Shown piece after piece: positions 1 to 7,373 of a DNA stretch of 64,000 nt. Numbering within the stretch: position 1 is the first letter of the stretch; each line of letters begins with the position of its first letter. The position numbers were made by a program, and so were the translations under genes. Below the pieces are notes generated by a model. It ran no database searches and was not told where the DNA came from. It saw only the letters and a program-made list of their open reading frames with translations. The DNA is from CAZGMJ01 sp964526785 (lineage in GTDB: Bacteria; Planctomycetota; Phycisphaerae; Sedimentisphaerales; Anaerobacaceae), in assembly GCA_964526785.1 (NCBI GenBank), contig CAZGMJ010000014.1, positions 35,627 through 99,626 of the forward strand. The letters run 5' to 3'.

Positions 1-144
1 CAGTTCAAGCTGACTTTCGGGCGCTGGTCGGGCGACCGGCTTGGTTTCTTTTGCTGGAATGATCGGGAACCGGCGGGATGGCTCGATATCGACTGGTTCA
101 AGTATGATTACGACGGTCCAAAGGCGGCAGACAACGGGCTGTGA
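1..144 (+). CDS. C-terminal end of a GH43-like glycosidase (partial)
   Basis: Only the last 47 codons are in the window; the reading frame enters at base 1 and stops at TGA 142-144. The residues include GDRLGFFCWN followed by GWLDIDWFKYDY. That pattern, with a glycine-rich strand, the phrase LGFFCWN and a closing D-x-F-x-Y, is typical of the last strands of the C-terminal beta-sandwich of GH43 beta-xylosidases and arabinofuranosidases. The catalytic domain lies outside the window, so the family is inferred from this tail alone. The following pectate-lyase-like gene and the GH51 arabinofuranosidase nearby fit an arabinan/xylan/pectin-degrading context. Confidence 0.6.
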   Translation, partial: QFKLTFGRWSGDRLGFFCWNDREPAGWLDIDWFKYDYDGPKAADNGL

Positions 145-195
145 TCGACTAACCGACTATCATCGTTGCGTTCCGCATGGAAGGAGTTCGACTTT

Positions 196-1866
196 ATGTT
201 GCACCGACGCTGTTTCACACATTCTCTGACGCTTGCGATCTGTGTTCTCATTCCCGCCTGGCAAATGCAGGGTGCTGACGCGGGGCGCTATATTGAGGCC
301 GTACGTGCTTTCGCCGAGACCACGCTCGAGCACGGCCGCGACACATATGGGCCGAAGGAAACGCCGCTGTTCGTTGACGGACTTCACGCCGAGACACTGG
401 AACCGGTCCGCTGGCAGTGCAGAGGCGAGACCTGGGTCCTGTGCAATTTTGCCAGCCAACAGCCGTTGTTGCGAGTCCTCGACGGCCTGACCGCATTGAC
501 CGGAGAAAGCAAATACCGCAAAGCCGCGGAAGAGGCCACTGCCTACGCTCTGAGAGAGCTGACAGCCCCCAGCGGTCTTCTATACTGGGGCGGGCACCTC
601 GCATGGGATCTGCAGGCCGACAAGCCTGTGGGCCAATATGCCGACGTGCACGAATTGAAAGGACATCAGCCCTATTACCGTCTCATGTGGCGTGTCGATC
701 CGCAGGGCACGCGTAAGCTCACCGAAGCAATCTGGGCGGGCCACATTCTCGACTGGTCGCTGCTGGACTACAATCGCCACGCGAGCGTCAAGCGGGACCG
801 CCGGGCCCGGTGGGACCACAATTTCGCACAAGACAAAGAGATTCCGTTTGCCATCGAGGGAAGCAATCTTTCATTCGTCAACGTTACGCCGCCACTGATG
901 CACACTGGTGTCATGCTTGCCATTCTGGGCCGCAACGCCGACGCGCTGAGGTGGACCGAACGTCTGGCGCTGCGATGGCAGCAGGCCCGAGATCCCGTCA
1001 CCGGTCTTTCGGGCGGCCAACTCAGCTATCGCAGGCACGATCGCGCACAGGACGCCCTGGGCCACGTGCACCCCGGAATCAACGAGGCGAAAATCGTCGC
1101 GTCGTACCATCAGAGTTGTCGTTACCATCATCTGCCGCTAGCCCAAATGCAGGCGGCCGGTGCACTGATCGAAGCAGGCGGACAGTTCGCCGAGACGGGC
1201 CGCCGGTTTCTTCAATGGGCGTCGGACGACCTGAGGACCTACGGCGAACACTGCTACGATTCCGAAAGCGGCAACTTCATCGCCATGATGACTGATGGGA
1301 CGCCCCTGCGGTGGCGCGAGGCTCGAAGCGACTATTACGTCCCAAGTTCATTCGCACCGCGCAGGCCCGATGGCTCACTGCTTTGGGGCTATGCGCTGGC
1401 CTGGCGGCTGACCCGCGACAGCGACCACTGGAACATGACGCGCGCCCTGGCGCGACATCTCCATCTTGGCGATCTCGGTGACAGCAACGGGCAGGGGCAA
1501 TCCCCGGACTTCGCAACACAGTCTCGTGACTGGCGGGCGGCGTACGCATTGCTGGAACTGTATCGGGTCACCGGCGACGACGCGATCCTCCGTCTGGCTT
1601 GCCGAATCGGTGACAACTGCATCGCAATCCAGAAGCCAACAGGTCTGTTTCCCCGGTCTCGGCGCAACTGGGCGCGCACCGGCGACGAGATGCCGCTGAT
1701 GCTCATGCACCTGGCCGGCGCCATCGCCGGCAAGCAGCAGATGCTGCCGGCCCCGATATTCGACAGCCGCTTCTTTCACTGCGAGTACCACGGCCCACTG
1801 GACGAGGATCAGAGGAAACGGGCGGATAAGCGGACCTATGACCACCTGGTCTTCTATGGGGACTGA
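196..1866 (+). CDS. Secreted pectate lyase-like (alpha/alpha)-toroid protein
   Basis: A protein of 556 residues with a signal peptide: MLHRR, then a hydrophobic stretch ending near QGADA around residue 28. I chose ATG 196 because AAGGAG at 182-187 precedes it by about 8 bases; an in-frame ATG 30 bases upstream has no ribosome site. Near the mature N-terminus is YGPKETPLFVDGL, resembling the opening of PL2 exo-pectate lyases (PelW type; Pfam Pectate_lyase_2). Repeated helical segments rich in W, Y, H and R (for example around residues 110-190 and 390-440) fit a helical toroid. The family assignment is by pattern and is not certain; a GH88/GH105-like or other toroid enzyme is the alternative. 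It follows the GH43-like gene by 51 bases, so the two are probably co-transcribed. Confidence 0.55.
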   Translation: MLHRRCFTHSLTLAICVLIPAWQMQGADAGRYIEAVRAFAETTLEHGRDTYGPKETPLFVDGLHAETLEPVRWQCRGETWVLCNFASQQPLLRVLDGLTALTGESKYRKAAEEATAYALRELTAPSGLLYWGGHLAWDLQADKPVGQYADVHELKGHQPYYRLMWRVDPQGTRKLTEAIWAGHILDWSLLDYNRHASVKRDRRARWDHNFAQDKEIPFAIEGSNLSFVNVTPPLMHTGVMLAILGRNADALRWTERLALRWQQARDPVTGLSGGQLSYRRHDRAQDALGHVHPGINEAKIVASYHQSCRYHHLPLAQMQAAGALIEAGGQFAETGRRFLQWASDDLRTYGEHCYDSESGNFIAMMTDGTPLRWREARSDYYVPSSFAPRRPDGSLLWGYALAWRLTRDSDHWNMTRALARHLHLGDLGDSNGQGQSPDFATQSRDWRAAYALLELYRVTGDDAILRLACRIGDNCIAIQKPTGLFPRSRRNWARTGDEMPLMLMHLAGAIAGKQQMLPAPIFDSRFFHCEYHGPLDEDQRKRADKRTYDHLVFYGD

Positions 1867-2179
1867 CCGCGGCAGGGCGAGGGAGAATGCGTAGAATCCG
1901 CAAACCAAAGTAAATAAGAGGAGACAGGCCATATCCTGCGCAGTAGTTGTGGCCAGTTTGGTGTTTCTGCGATCATCCATCATTGAGCGGCCCAAACAGA
2001 CGCATACGTTGCAAAGCGGCGGCCGGCAGACCTGCGGATTCAATATTGTGCCTATTTCCCCGATCTGTCGCCCGCTGTTCCGTCTACCCGTCGGTGTCGC
2101 TCGTCGGCCTGAAAATCGCCATATCGAGCATGTATCATTTGCCGCTTTGCAGGGCTCGGAAAATTTGTCGAAAAAGTGC

Positions 2180-2208
2180 TTGCTGCATAGAAGTCTTTAT
2201 AGTATAGT
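2180..2208 (+). promoter_or_regulatory. Candidate sigma-70 promoter for the HU gene; rest of the 1867-2424 gap looks empty
   Basis: TTGCTG at 2180-2185, a 17-base spacer and TATAGT at 2203-2208. Transcription would start near 2215 and leave a 5' leader of about 210 bases before HU. The 558-base stretch between the pectate-lyase-like gene and HU holds nothing else I can support: no good reading frame, no clear terminator and no RNA gene. Overlapping TAGTAT hexamers in the same AT-rich tract make the exact -10 ambiguous. Confidence 0.45.
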
Positions 2209-2424
2209 GAGTTGCAGTGCTCGAACGTCGCGGCCTGAACGTTGATTGACGTCGGGCTAAGATGCCGATGAGGTCGCTGCATCCAGAGAGCGGCGTCCGT
2301 ATTTGAGATTTCAAGAGGTGTGATGGGCTGTGGGATGGTAGTCGATTGCGCATTTGGCCAGGCCTGGATATGTGTTAAGCGGAATTCAATTTCGCCACTG
2401 CCCTTTGGTAGAGTGAGGTAGCCT

Positions 2425-2739
2425 ATGGCAACAGTTACGAAGAAAGACCTAATCGATCGCATCGCTGACCAAACACAGGCCAAAAGAGTTACTGTCAAGC
2501 AGATAGTCCAGAGCTTCCTTGACGAGATTACCAAAGAGTTGTGCCAAAACGACAACCGGCTGGAGTTTCGCGATTTCGGCGTCTTCGAAACCAAGACGCG
2601 GGCGGCGCGAATCGCTCAGAATCCGAAAACGCTCGCCCGTGTCGAAGTGCCTGCCAAGCGGACGGTGAAATTCAAAATGGGCCGGCTAATGAGAGAGAGC
2701 CTCAGCATTGTACCCGTAGAATCCACCGAAGCAAAATGA
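2425..2739 (+). CDS. HU/IHF-family DNA-binding protein
   Basis: A protein of 104 residues that starts MATVTKKDLIDRIAD, the normal HU helix-1 opening, and contains the beta-arm with Q-N-P near residues 65-67. Members of the family bend DNA as dimers and organise the nucleoid. The body is of normal HU length (about 90 residues), with a short tail ending in ESTEAK. GAGG at 2415-2418 sits 6 bases before the ATG. It is followed after 136 bases by a cold-shock protein; both are abundant nucleic-acid-binding proteins but probably have separate promoters. HU and IHF subunits cannot be told apart by eye here. Confidence 0.93.
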   Translation: MATVTKKDLIDRIADQTQAKRVTVKQIVQSFLDEITKELCQNDNRLEFRDFGVFETKTRAARIAQNPKTLARVEVPAKRTVKFKMGRLMRESLSIVPVESTEAK

Positions 2740-2875
2740 TCCCTGTCGTGCCAATGTGCGTCGTTGACTTGTTTACCCTTCCGGAAGACGTGCGCATAGA
2801 CACAGGGTTACGGTTGCCGTAAGAAAGCTGCTTCGGTTTGCAATTATCTATAGGTTGTTCAAAAGGAGCTGTCTT

Positions 2876-3091
2876 ATGTCAGACGGGAAGGTAAAGTGGT
2901 TCAATGCGAGGAAGGGTTACGGGTTTATCGAAACGCCCGAAGGTCGGGAAGTCTTCGTGCATTACTCGAGCATTAACGGCAACGGCTACAAAACGCTTGA
3001 CGAAGGCGACGCGGTCACTTTTGAAATGGTAGAGGGTGAGAAAGGGCCGAGAGCCGAGAACGTGGTGCCGGCAAGCGCAGCGAGCGAATAA
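2876..3091 (+). CDS. Cold-shock domain protein (CspA family)
   Basis: Seventy-one residues covering one cold-shock domain. It starts MSDGKVKWFNARKGYGFI, with the RNP1 motif K-G-Y-G-F-I, and carries the RNP2-like VFVHYSSI. This OB-fold binds single-stranded DNA and RNA and acts as an RNA chaperone. AAAGGAG at 2862-2868 precedes ATG 2876 by 7 bases, so this start is preferred over an in-frame ATG 21 bases upstream. The tail EKGPRAENVVPASAASE is typical of the family, where an acidic KGPxAxNV segment closes the last strand. No operon partner is evident. Confidence 0.95.
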   Translation: MSDGKVKWFNARKGYGFIETPEGREVFVHYSSINGNGYKTLDEGDAVTFEMVEGEKGPRAENVVPASAASE

Positions 3092-3310
3092 AGGTTCGGT
3101 GCGACTCGGACATTCGAAGCTCGATGGGAGGCACAGGGGAATTGCTGTCTCCATTCACCCCGAAAACCGCACGGTTTTGCTTATGAAGCCGCCACATGCC
3201 ATTTCATCTCACACCAGCTATTGACAACATTACGCCGGCCCGTTAGACATACAATAATACCGGCGGCCCATCGGGTCGGCCAAGCCGAACCGTTGCCCGC
3301 CTAATCGATT

Positions 3311-3961
3311 GTGAGTTGTCCTATTATGACGGGCGTATCGTTCCAATCCGCTCTGAGCTGCAACGTGCTGGTGCTGAACAAGCACTACATGGCGATCCGT
3401 ATTATTCAGGCCCGCAGAGCTTTTTCGCTCCTGTTTCGCGAGCTGGCTGAGGTCGTTGCCCTTGAAGAGGATACCTACTGCAACTATGACTTTGCGAGTT
3501 GGTGCCAGATCAGCGAGCTGCGTCGACGTTTCGAGCCCGACGGACACGACTGGGTCGCCACCGTGAATCTCCATATCGCCGTGCCGCGTATCATACGCCT
3601 GCTGTCGTACGACCGTTTGCCTCGCTCCGAGGTCAAGTTCAACCGCAGAAACATATTCGCTCGCGACAAGAACCACTGCCAGTATTGCGGCCGGCATTTC
3701 TCAACCAGCGAACTATCGCTGGATCACGTCGTGCCGCGCAGCATGGGCGGCAAGGCCACCTGGGACAACATCGTTTGTGCATGCACGAAATGCAACGTAC
3801 AGAAGGGCGGTCGCACGCCGCGACAAGCGGGTATGGTCCTCATCCAGAAACCGTCCAAGCCTCGCCGCAACCCCTTGATACACGTGCATCTCGGACACCA
3901 TCGCTACAGGAGCTGGAAGCAGTTTCTCGATCATGCATACTGGTCCGTAGAGTTGCACTGA
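3311..3961 (+). CDS. HNH endonuclease-family protein
   Basis: Up to 216 residues from GTG 3311 (ATG 3326 is an alternative; neither has a convincing ribosome site). The C-terminal half holds an HNH domain with a zinc site: C123xxC126, then LDHVVPRSMGG at about 137-147 with the D-H pair, N153 and C158xxC161. The N-terminal 100 residues (VLVLNKHYMAIRIIQARRAF) match a family of stand-alone chromosomal HNH proteins common in Planctomycetes and Cyanobacteria whose function I do not know. Nothing nearby suggests an intron, prophage or restriction system, so a housekeeping DNA-processing role is as likely as a selfish one. TTGACA at 3221 lies upstream, but the hexamer 17 bases later (TAGACA) is poor. 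Confidence 0.8.
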   Translation: MSCPIMTGVSFQSALSCNVLVLNKHYMAIRIIQARRAFSLLFRELAEVVALEEDTYCNYDFASWCQISELRRRFEPDGHDWVATVNLHIAVPRIIRLLSYDRLPRSEVKFNRRNIFARDKNHCQYCGRHFSTSELSLDHVVPRSMGGKATWDNIVCACTKCNVQKGGRTPRQAGMVLIQKPSKPRRNPLIHVHLGHHRYRSWKQFLDHAYWSVELH

Positions 3962-4072
3962 TCCCCGGCCTGACCATGGTCTTTTGCATTGTTGCATCGT
4001 ATCCCCACCTGCCGTAGAATGGGTCGGTTGCTGGAACAAATCTGCAAATAATCTGATGCAAACGACGCAAAC

Positions 4073-4894
4073 ATGGCCGGTATCATTGGCATCATTGCAT
4101 TTCTGACGGTATTGGGTCTGTCTCTGCTGATCACCAAGATCGCTACCGCGGCGCTGGCGATGACCGGCCTGTCCGAGCAGGCCGCCCGCTTCCAGGCCCG
4201 ATCCGCCTTCACGGGAACCGGTTTTACGACCGAAGAGGCCGAGAAGGTGGTCAACCATCCCGTCCGTCGACGCATTGTTATGATATTGATGATTCTTCGC
4301 AGCGCCGGCCTGGTGACAATAGTCATCTCGCTTATTCTCTCACTCAAGGACGCCGGCCGGCCGGGCCAGCCGCTGTACAGACTGATATGGATTGCCGGCG
4401 GCGTAGTAATGCTCTGGCTGCTGGCCATGAGCAAAACAGTGGATAAATATCTGGGTCGGGTTATACAGAAAGCCCTGGCCCGATGGACACAGCTCGATAC
4501 GCGCGATTACGCCAACCTGCTCCACCTCGCGGGTGAATACAGCGTGATGGAACTGCGCATCGACGAGGATGACTGGCTCAGCGGCAAGGACCTGCGACGT
4601 TGCGACCTGCACGACGAAGGTGTTACCGTGCTTGGGATCAATCGTGCCGATGGCGGCTACATAGGCGTGCCGCACGGTAAGACCGAGATCTATCCAGGTG
4701 ATGTTCTGATCCTTTACGGGCGGTCCGAAGGCCTCCAGGAACTAAGCGAAAGACGCTCGGATCCCGCGGGTGACCAGGCGCACGACCGCGCCGTCGGCGA
4801 GCAGCAACAGCAGCGCCGCCGGCAGGATGCGCAGGAGGAATTCTCAAAGCGCCGCCGGTCAGAGCAGGCAGACGACCCGGGACACTCAGTGTAG
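4073..4894 (+). CDS. Membrane protein with C-terminal TrkA-C (RCK_C) domain
   Basis: A protein of 273 residues. Hydrophobic segments lie at about 3-30, 67-91 and 102-120, followed by a cytosolic domain (about 155-222) with the TrkA-C/RCK_C pattern: LSGKDLRRCDL, GVTVLGINR and YPGDVLILYGR. The domain binds small ligands and gates potassium or other ion transport in TrkA- and KefC-type proteins. The Q/R/E-rich tail after residue 225 (ELSERRSDPAGDQAHDRA, then a glutamine run) is charged and probably flexible. The segment SAFTGTGFTTEEAE at 44-57 lies in the loop after the first membrane segment. No clear ribosome site precedes the ATG. Transported substrate unknown. Confidence 0.75.
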   Translation: MAGIIGIIAFLTVLGLSLLITKIATAALAMTGLSEQAARFQARSAFTGTGFTTEEAEKVVNHPVRRRIVMILMILRSAGLVTIVISLILSLKDAGRPGQPLYRLIWIAGGVVMLWLLAMSKTVDKYLGRVIQKALARWTQLDTRDYANLLHLAGEYSVMELRIDEDDWLSGKDLRRCDLHDEGVTVLGINRADGGYIGVPHGKTEIYPGDVLILYGRSEGLQELSERRSDPAGDQAHDRAVGEQQQQRRRQDAQEEFSKRRRSEQADDPGHSV

Positions 4895-5131
4895 GCTACG
4901 TGCCTAACGTTCATATAGGTTGCGGCTATTCGCTTGTCGTCCGTGCTTCTGCCTGGACTCCTGCCGCGATTGCCGGCGACCATACACTCGGCATGGGGGC
5001 AGCAGTCCATGCACCACGAAGATCAAGACAGGTCAAACCATCCGCGGCGGCGGCTACATCGGCACGGCCGCCATTCTCACTCAGCCGCCCGCTGCAGATC
5101 GGGTCCAATAGCCGCATGTTCGATTTGCCGA

Positions 5132-5263
5132 TTAATCCACTGCCTCTTCGCCGGCCTCTCCAACCGCTTTTATGTCCTCACCCACGCCTTTGACCGTATT
5201 GCACCCAACCAGACTTGCGGCCAGCATCGCCAGCACCAGAATCATCGCGATCTTCTTGACCAT
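5132..5263 (-). CDS. Entericidin-like small lipoprotein (43 aa)
   Basis: A 43-codon gene on the minus strand that is easily missed because of its length. It begins MVKKIAMILVLAML with a hydrophobic core and has a lipobox LVGC (Cys21), followed by NTVKGVGEDIKAVGEA. The mature part matches the entericidin A/B pattern C-N-T-x-x-G-x-G-x-D. GGAGG sits 7 bases upstream of the ATG. Entericidins are small outer-membrane lipoproteins, classically a toxin/antidote pair in enterobacteria; elsewhere single members of unknown role are common. Only one copy is present here, so an addiction function is not implied. It is about 90 bases downstream of the sugar-isomerase-like gene in the same direction. Confidence 0.8.
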   Translation of the reverse strand: MVKKIAMILVLAMLAASLVGCNTVKGVGEDIKAVGEAGEEAVD

Positions 5264-5355
5264 TCTTACGCCTCCGGTAAGACCGTTAATCATCGAGAAC
5301 CCAACAATCCGCTATCATACCATATACCAGGTTGAAATACCATACACCGGTGCTC

Positions 5356-6255
5356 CTATATCGCATTCTGGTAGGCCAGAAACAGCGCCCGATAGTACCG
5401 CATCAGCCGGATCGGTTCGCAACTGGCTGGTATCTCGGCATCGCAGTAGCCCTGATAGCCCGCCTCCTGGAGCAGTCGGAAAAATCGCCGATAGGGATAG
5501 CCTTCGTCCCACAGTTCGTGCATGTGAATATTGCGAATCCGATCCTTCACGGACTCGAAATTCGCCTCGAAGCCCGGCCCCTTCGTATCATTCTTGTCGC
5601 AGTTCCAGTTCACGTATACATGCTCGCTGTCGGAGTAATCGATCATCTGCTTGATCTTCGAAACGACGTTTGTCCCGCGCCCGTGCACGCACACGCGAAT
5701 CTCCACTCCGTGATCGTGCGCGAAATCTCCGACCTCGCCCAGGGACCGGCCGATCTGCCGGAGCGTCTGCTCCTCTGGAATGCCTTGTTCGCTCAGCAGT
5801 GCATTCGGGAATACGCGAATTCCCAGCGCCCCGATGTCGCGGGCCAGAAGCGTGTACTCCTTGGTCCCTTCGATTTGTTCGCGCAGTTTCCCGGCATCGG
5901 TGAAATGGTACGCAAAACCGCTGGCCAGGCTCAGTTTGAGTCCCGCATCTTCAAATCGTTTTCGCACGGCCGTCCGTTCGGCCCTGCTCAGCGACACCTC
6001 CACGCCGTGCGTGTGGGTCGTCCGCAATTCGACATGCTCGAATCCTGTTTGCGTGCAGTTCTCGATGATCGTTGCGATGTCCCAGTCCTTCGCCAGATTG
6101 TAGGTCATCAACCCGAGCTTCAGGGGTTCGCGATTCGGCGTCCGGTTGCGTCGACTTGCTCCGGCCGCCTCAGCCCCGCCGCTGCCGACCGCCACCGCCG
6201 AGGCCGCAACTACCGACGTCCGCAATAACCTGCGCCTGCTGTACCGTTCTGCCAT
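5356..6255 (-). CDS. Tat-exported sugar phosphate isomerase/epimerase-like TIM barrel protein
   Basis: A protein of 299 residues with a twin-arginine leader (SRRRLLR, then an Ala/Val-rich stretch). GGAG lies 7 bases before the ATG. The mature part has the features of the AP-endonuclease-2/xylose-isomerase-like TIM barrel: GLMTYNL, GFEHVELRT, a RVCVHGRG strand, NIHMHELWDEG and a terminal YCDAEIP. The conserved Glu and His residues at strand ends would bind a divalent metal. Planctomycetes carry many exported members that are thought to act on sugars in the periplasm; the substrate here is unknown. It shares its direction with the genes upstream but is separated by 83 bases. Confidence 0.8.
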   Translation of the reverse strand: MAERYSRRRLLRTSVVAASAVAVGSGGAEAAGASRRNRTPNREPLKLGLMTYNLAKDWDIATIIENCTQTGFEHVELRTTHTHGVEVSLSRAERTAVRKRFEDAGLKLSLASGFAYHFTDAGKLREQIEGTKEYTLLARDIGALGIRVFPNALLSEQGIPEEQTLRQIGRSLGEVGDFAHDHGVEIRVCVHGRGTNVVSKIKQMIDYSDSEHVYVNWNCDKNDTKGPGFEANFESVKDRIRNIHMHELWDEGYPYRRFFRLLQEAGYQGYCDAEIPASCEPIRLMRYYRALFLAYQNAI

Positions 6256-6338
6256 GTTAATCTCCTAACATCAAGCTTCAGATTTGTTGCTGCACGTGCG
6301 CGTTCTCTATAGTGTGCCACACATACTCCTGAAGCCTG

Positions 6339-7295
6339 CTATGGCACTCCGACCGGAATCGTTGCCATAATCCGGTTTTTCAATTTCATGCGAAGCTCTT
6401 CGGGGCTTTCGTAGACAATATGATTGTACTGCCTCGTGTCAAAGTGCACATCCTTGAGTGAGCCTTTTCGCACTGTCCGAATCACTGGAATACCCAGCCC
6501 CTCTGCAAAACCTGCTTCATAGTATACGCCGCCACGATTGCCTGTGAAATCGGCGACCAAAAAGCGGCTCCTGCGAATCTGGGCAATGATCTCGTCACAG
6601 ATCTTGCGGTTATGTTCCTGCAGGTCAATTCGCAACGCCCGGAAATCGCCAACCTCCTCGTCTTCAATTGCGGGCTTGATGCCTATCTCCCACGCCTCAC
6701 TCATCTGCTCATCAAACCACATGGCCACAAATGCCTGCTTGCTCTCGATATTGACCTGTTGGAGTTCTTCTATCTTCTGCCAGCCCTCAGGCGTGATGCG
6801 CAGCAACCTAAAACACTGTGACGGTGGTGTGGCCCTGCGAGAGTCAATATAACCACGTGAAACCAAGATTTCGTCAAGCAGCCATCCCAATTCATTCAAG
6901 TCACGTGCAAAGAGCAGACCGCGGTCTTCTCGCTTCAGATTCACAGTGTCGTAGGGGTGTTCGGTTAATCGTCCAAGGTTCAGCAGAGCCCTGTCCATCA
7001 TCTCGGACGCTGATCGAGGATACTCGTTCAGCAGTTCCTCAACCTGAAAAGCATGGGGCAAAGTCGATTCCTCATCGGTTAGTATGACGGGAGGATACTT
7101 CTTAGCCTGTCGCTCCCGCAGGACCGCCCGCAATTGCGCCTTCTTCTTGGCACTGAGCGAAAAATCCGTCTTAAATATATCCGTGCATTTGTATTTCCCA
7201 CAGGTTGGGCAATCATATGCGAGTGTTTGGCTGAGCGCGCCATCATTGGTGACCGGCACTTCATCGGAACACAGCAAGCACGTCTCATTAGACAT
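6339..7295 (-). CDS. Zinc-finger plus nucleoside 2-deoxyribosyltransferase/TIR-like domain protein
   Basis: A protein of 318 residues. The N-terminus has a zinc ribbon with C6xxC9 and C29xxC32 (CPTCGKY). A middle helical region (60-170) ends in a winged-helix-like stretch. The C-terminal domain (about 187-300) carries AFVAMWF, LQEHNRKICDEII, SRFLVADFTG and GVYYEAGFA. The last motif, with E260, resembles the catalytic Glu and glycine motif of nucleoside 2-deoxyribosyltransferases and the related TIR/SLOG-type nucleotide hydrolases seen in phage defence. GGAGAGG is 6 bases upstream of ATG 7295. Base composition looks more AT-rich than its neighbours, which would fit transfer. It stands alone, without a recognisable defence partner. 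Nucleotide cleavage or base exchange is plausible but unproven. Confidence 0.65.
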   Translation of the reverse strand: MSNETCLLCSDEVPVTNDGALSQTLAYDCPTCGKYKCTDIFKTDFSLSAKKKAQLRAVLRERQAKKYPPVILTDEESTLPHAFQVEELLNEYPRSASEMMDRALLNLGRLTEHPYDTVNLKREDRGLLFARDLNELGWLLDEILVSRGYIDSRRATPPSQCFRLLRITPEGWQKIEELQQVNIESKQAFVAMWFDEQMSEAWEIGIKPAIEDEEVGDFRALRIDLQEHNRKICDEIIAQIRRSRFLVADFTGNRGGVYYEAGFAEGLGIPVIRTVRKGSLKDVHFDTRQYNHIVYESPEELRMKLKNRIMATIPVGVP

Positions 7296-7373
7296 ATAGA
7301 ACCTCTCCTTCTTCTCACTTCAGCTCTTCTAACCTGGCGAGCATTGATGCTGCTCTTGCGCCATCTTCTTTCC

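Noticed and set aside
1375..2043. Minus-strand open frame covering the end of the pectate-lyase-like gene and the gap after it
   Set aside because: Mostly antisense to a supported gene; no motif, no ribosome site.
3221..3255. TTGACA as a promoter for the HNH gene
   Set aside because: At 17 bases the -10 is TAGACA, and the better TACAAT is 23 bases away; too weak to list.
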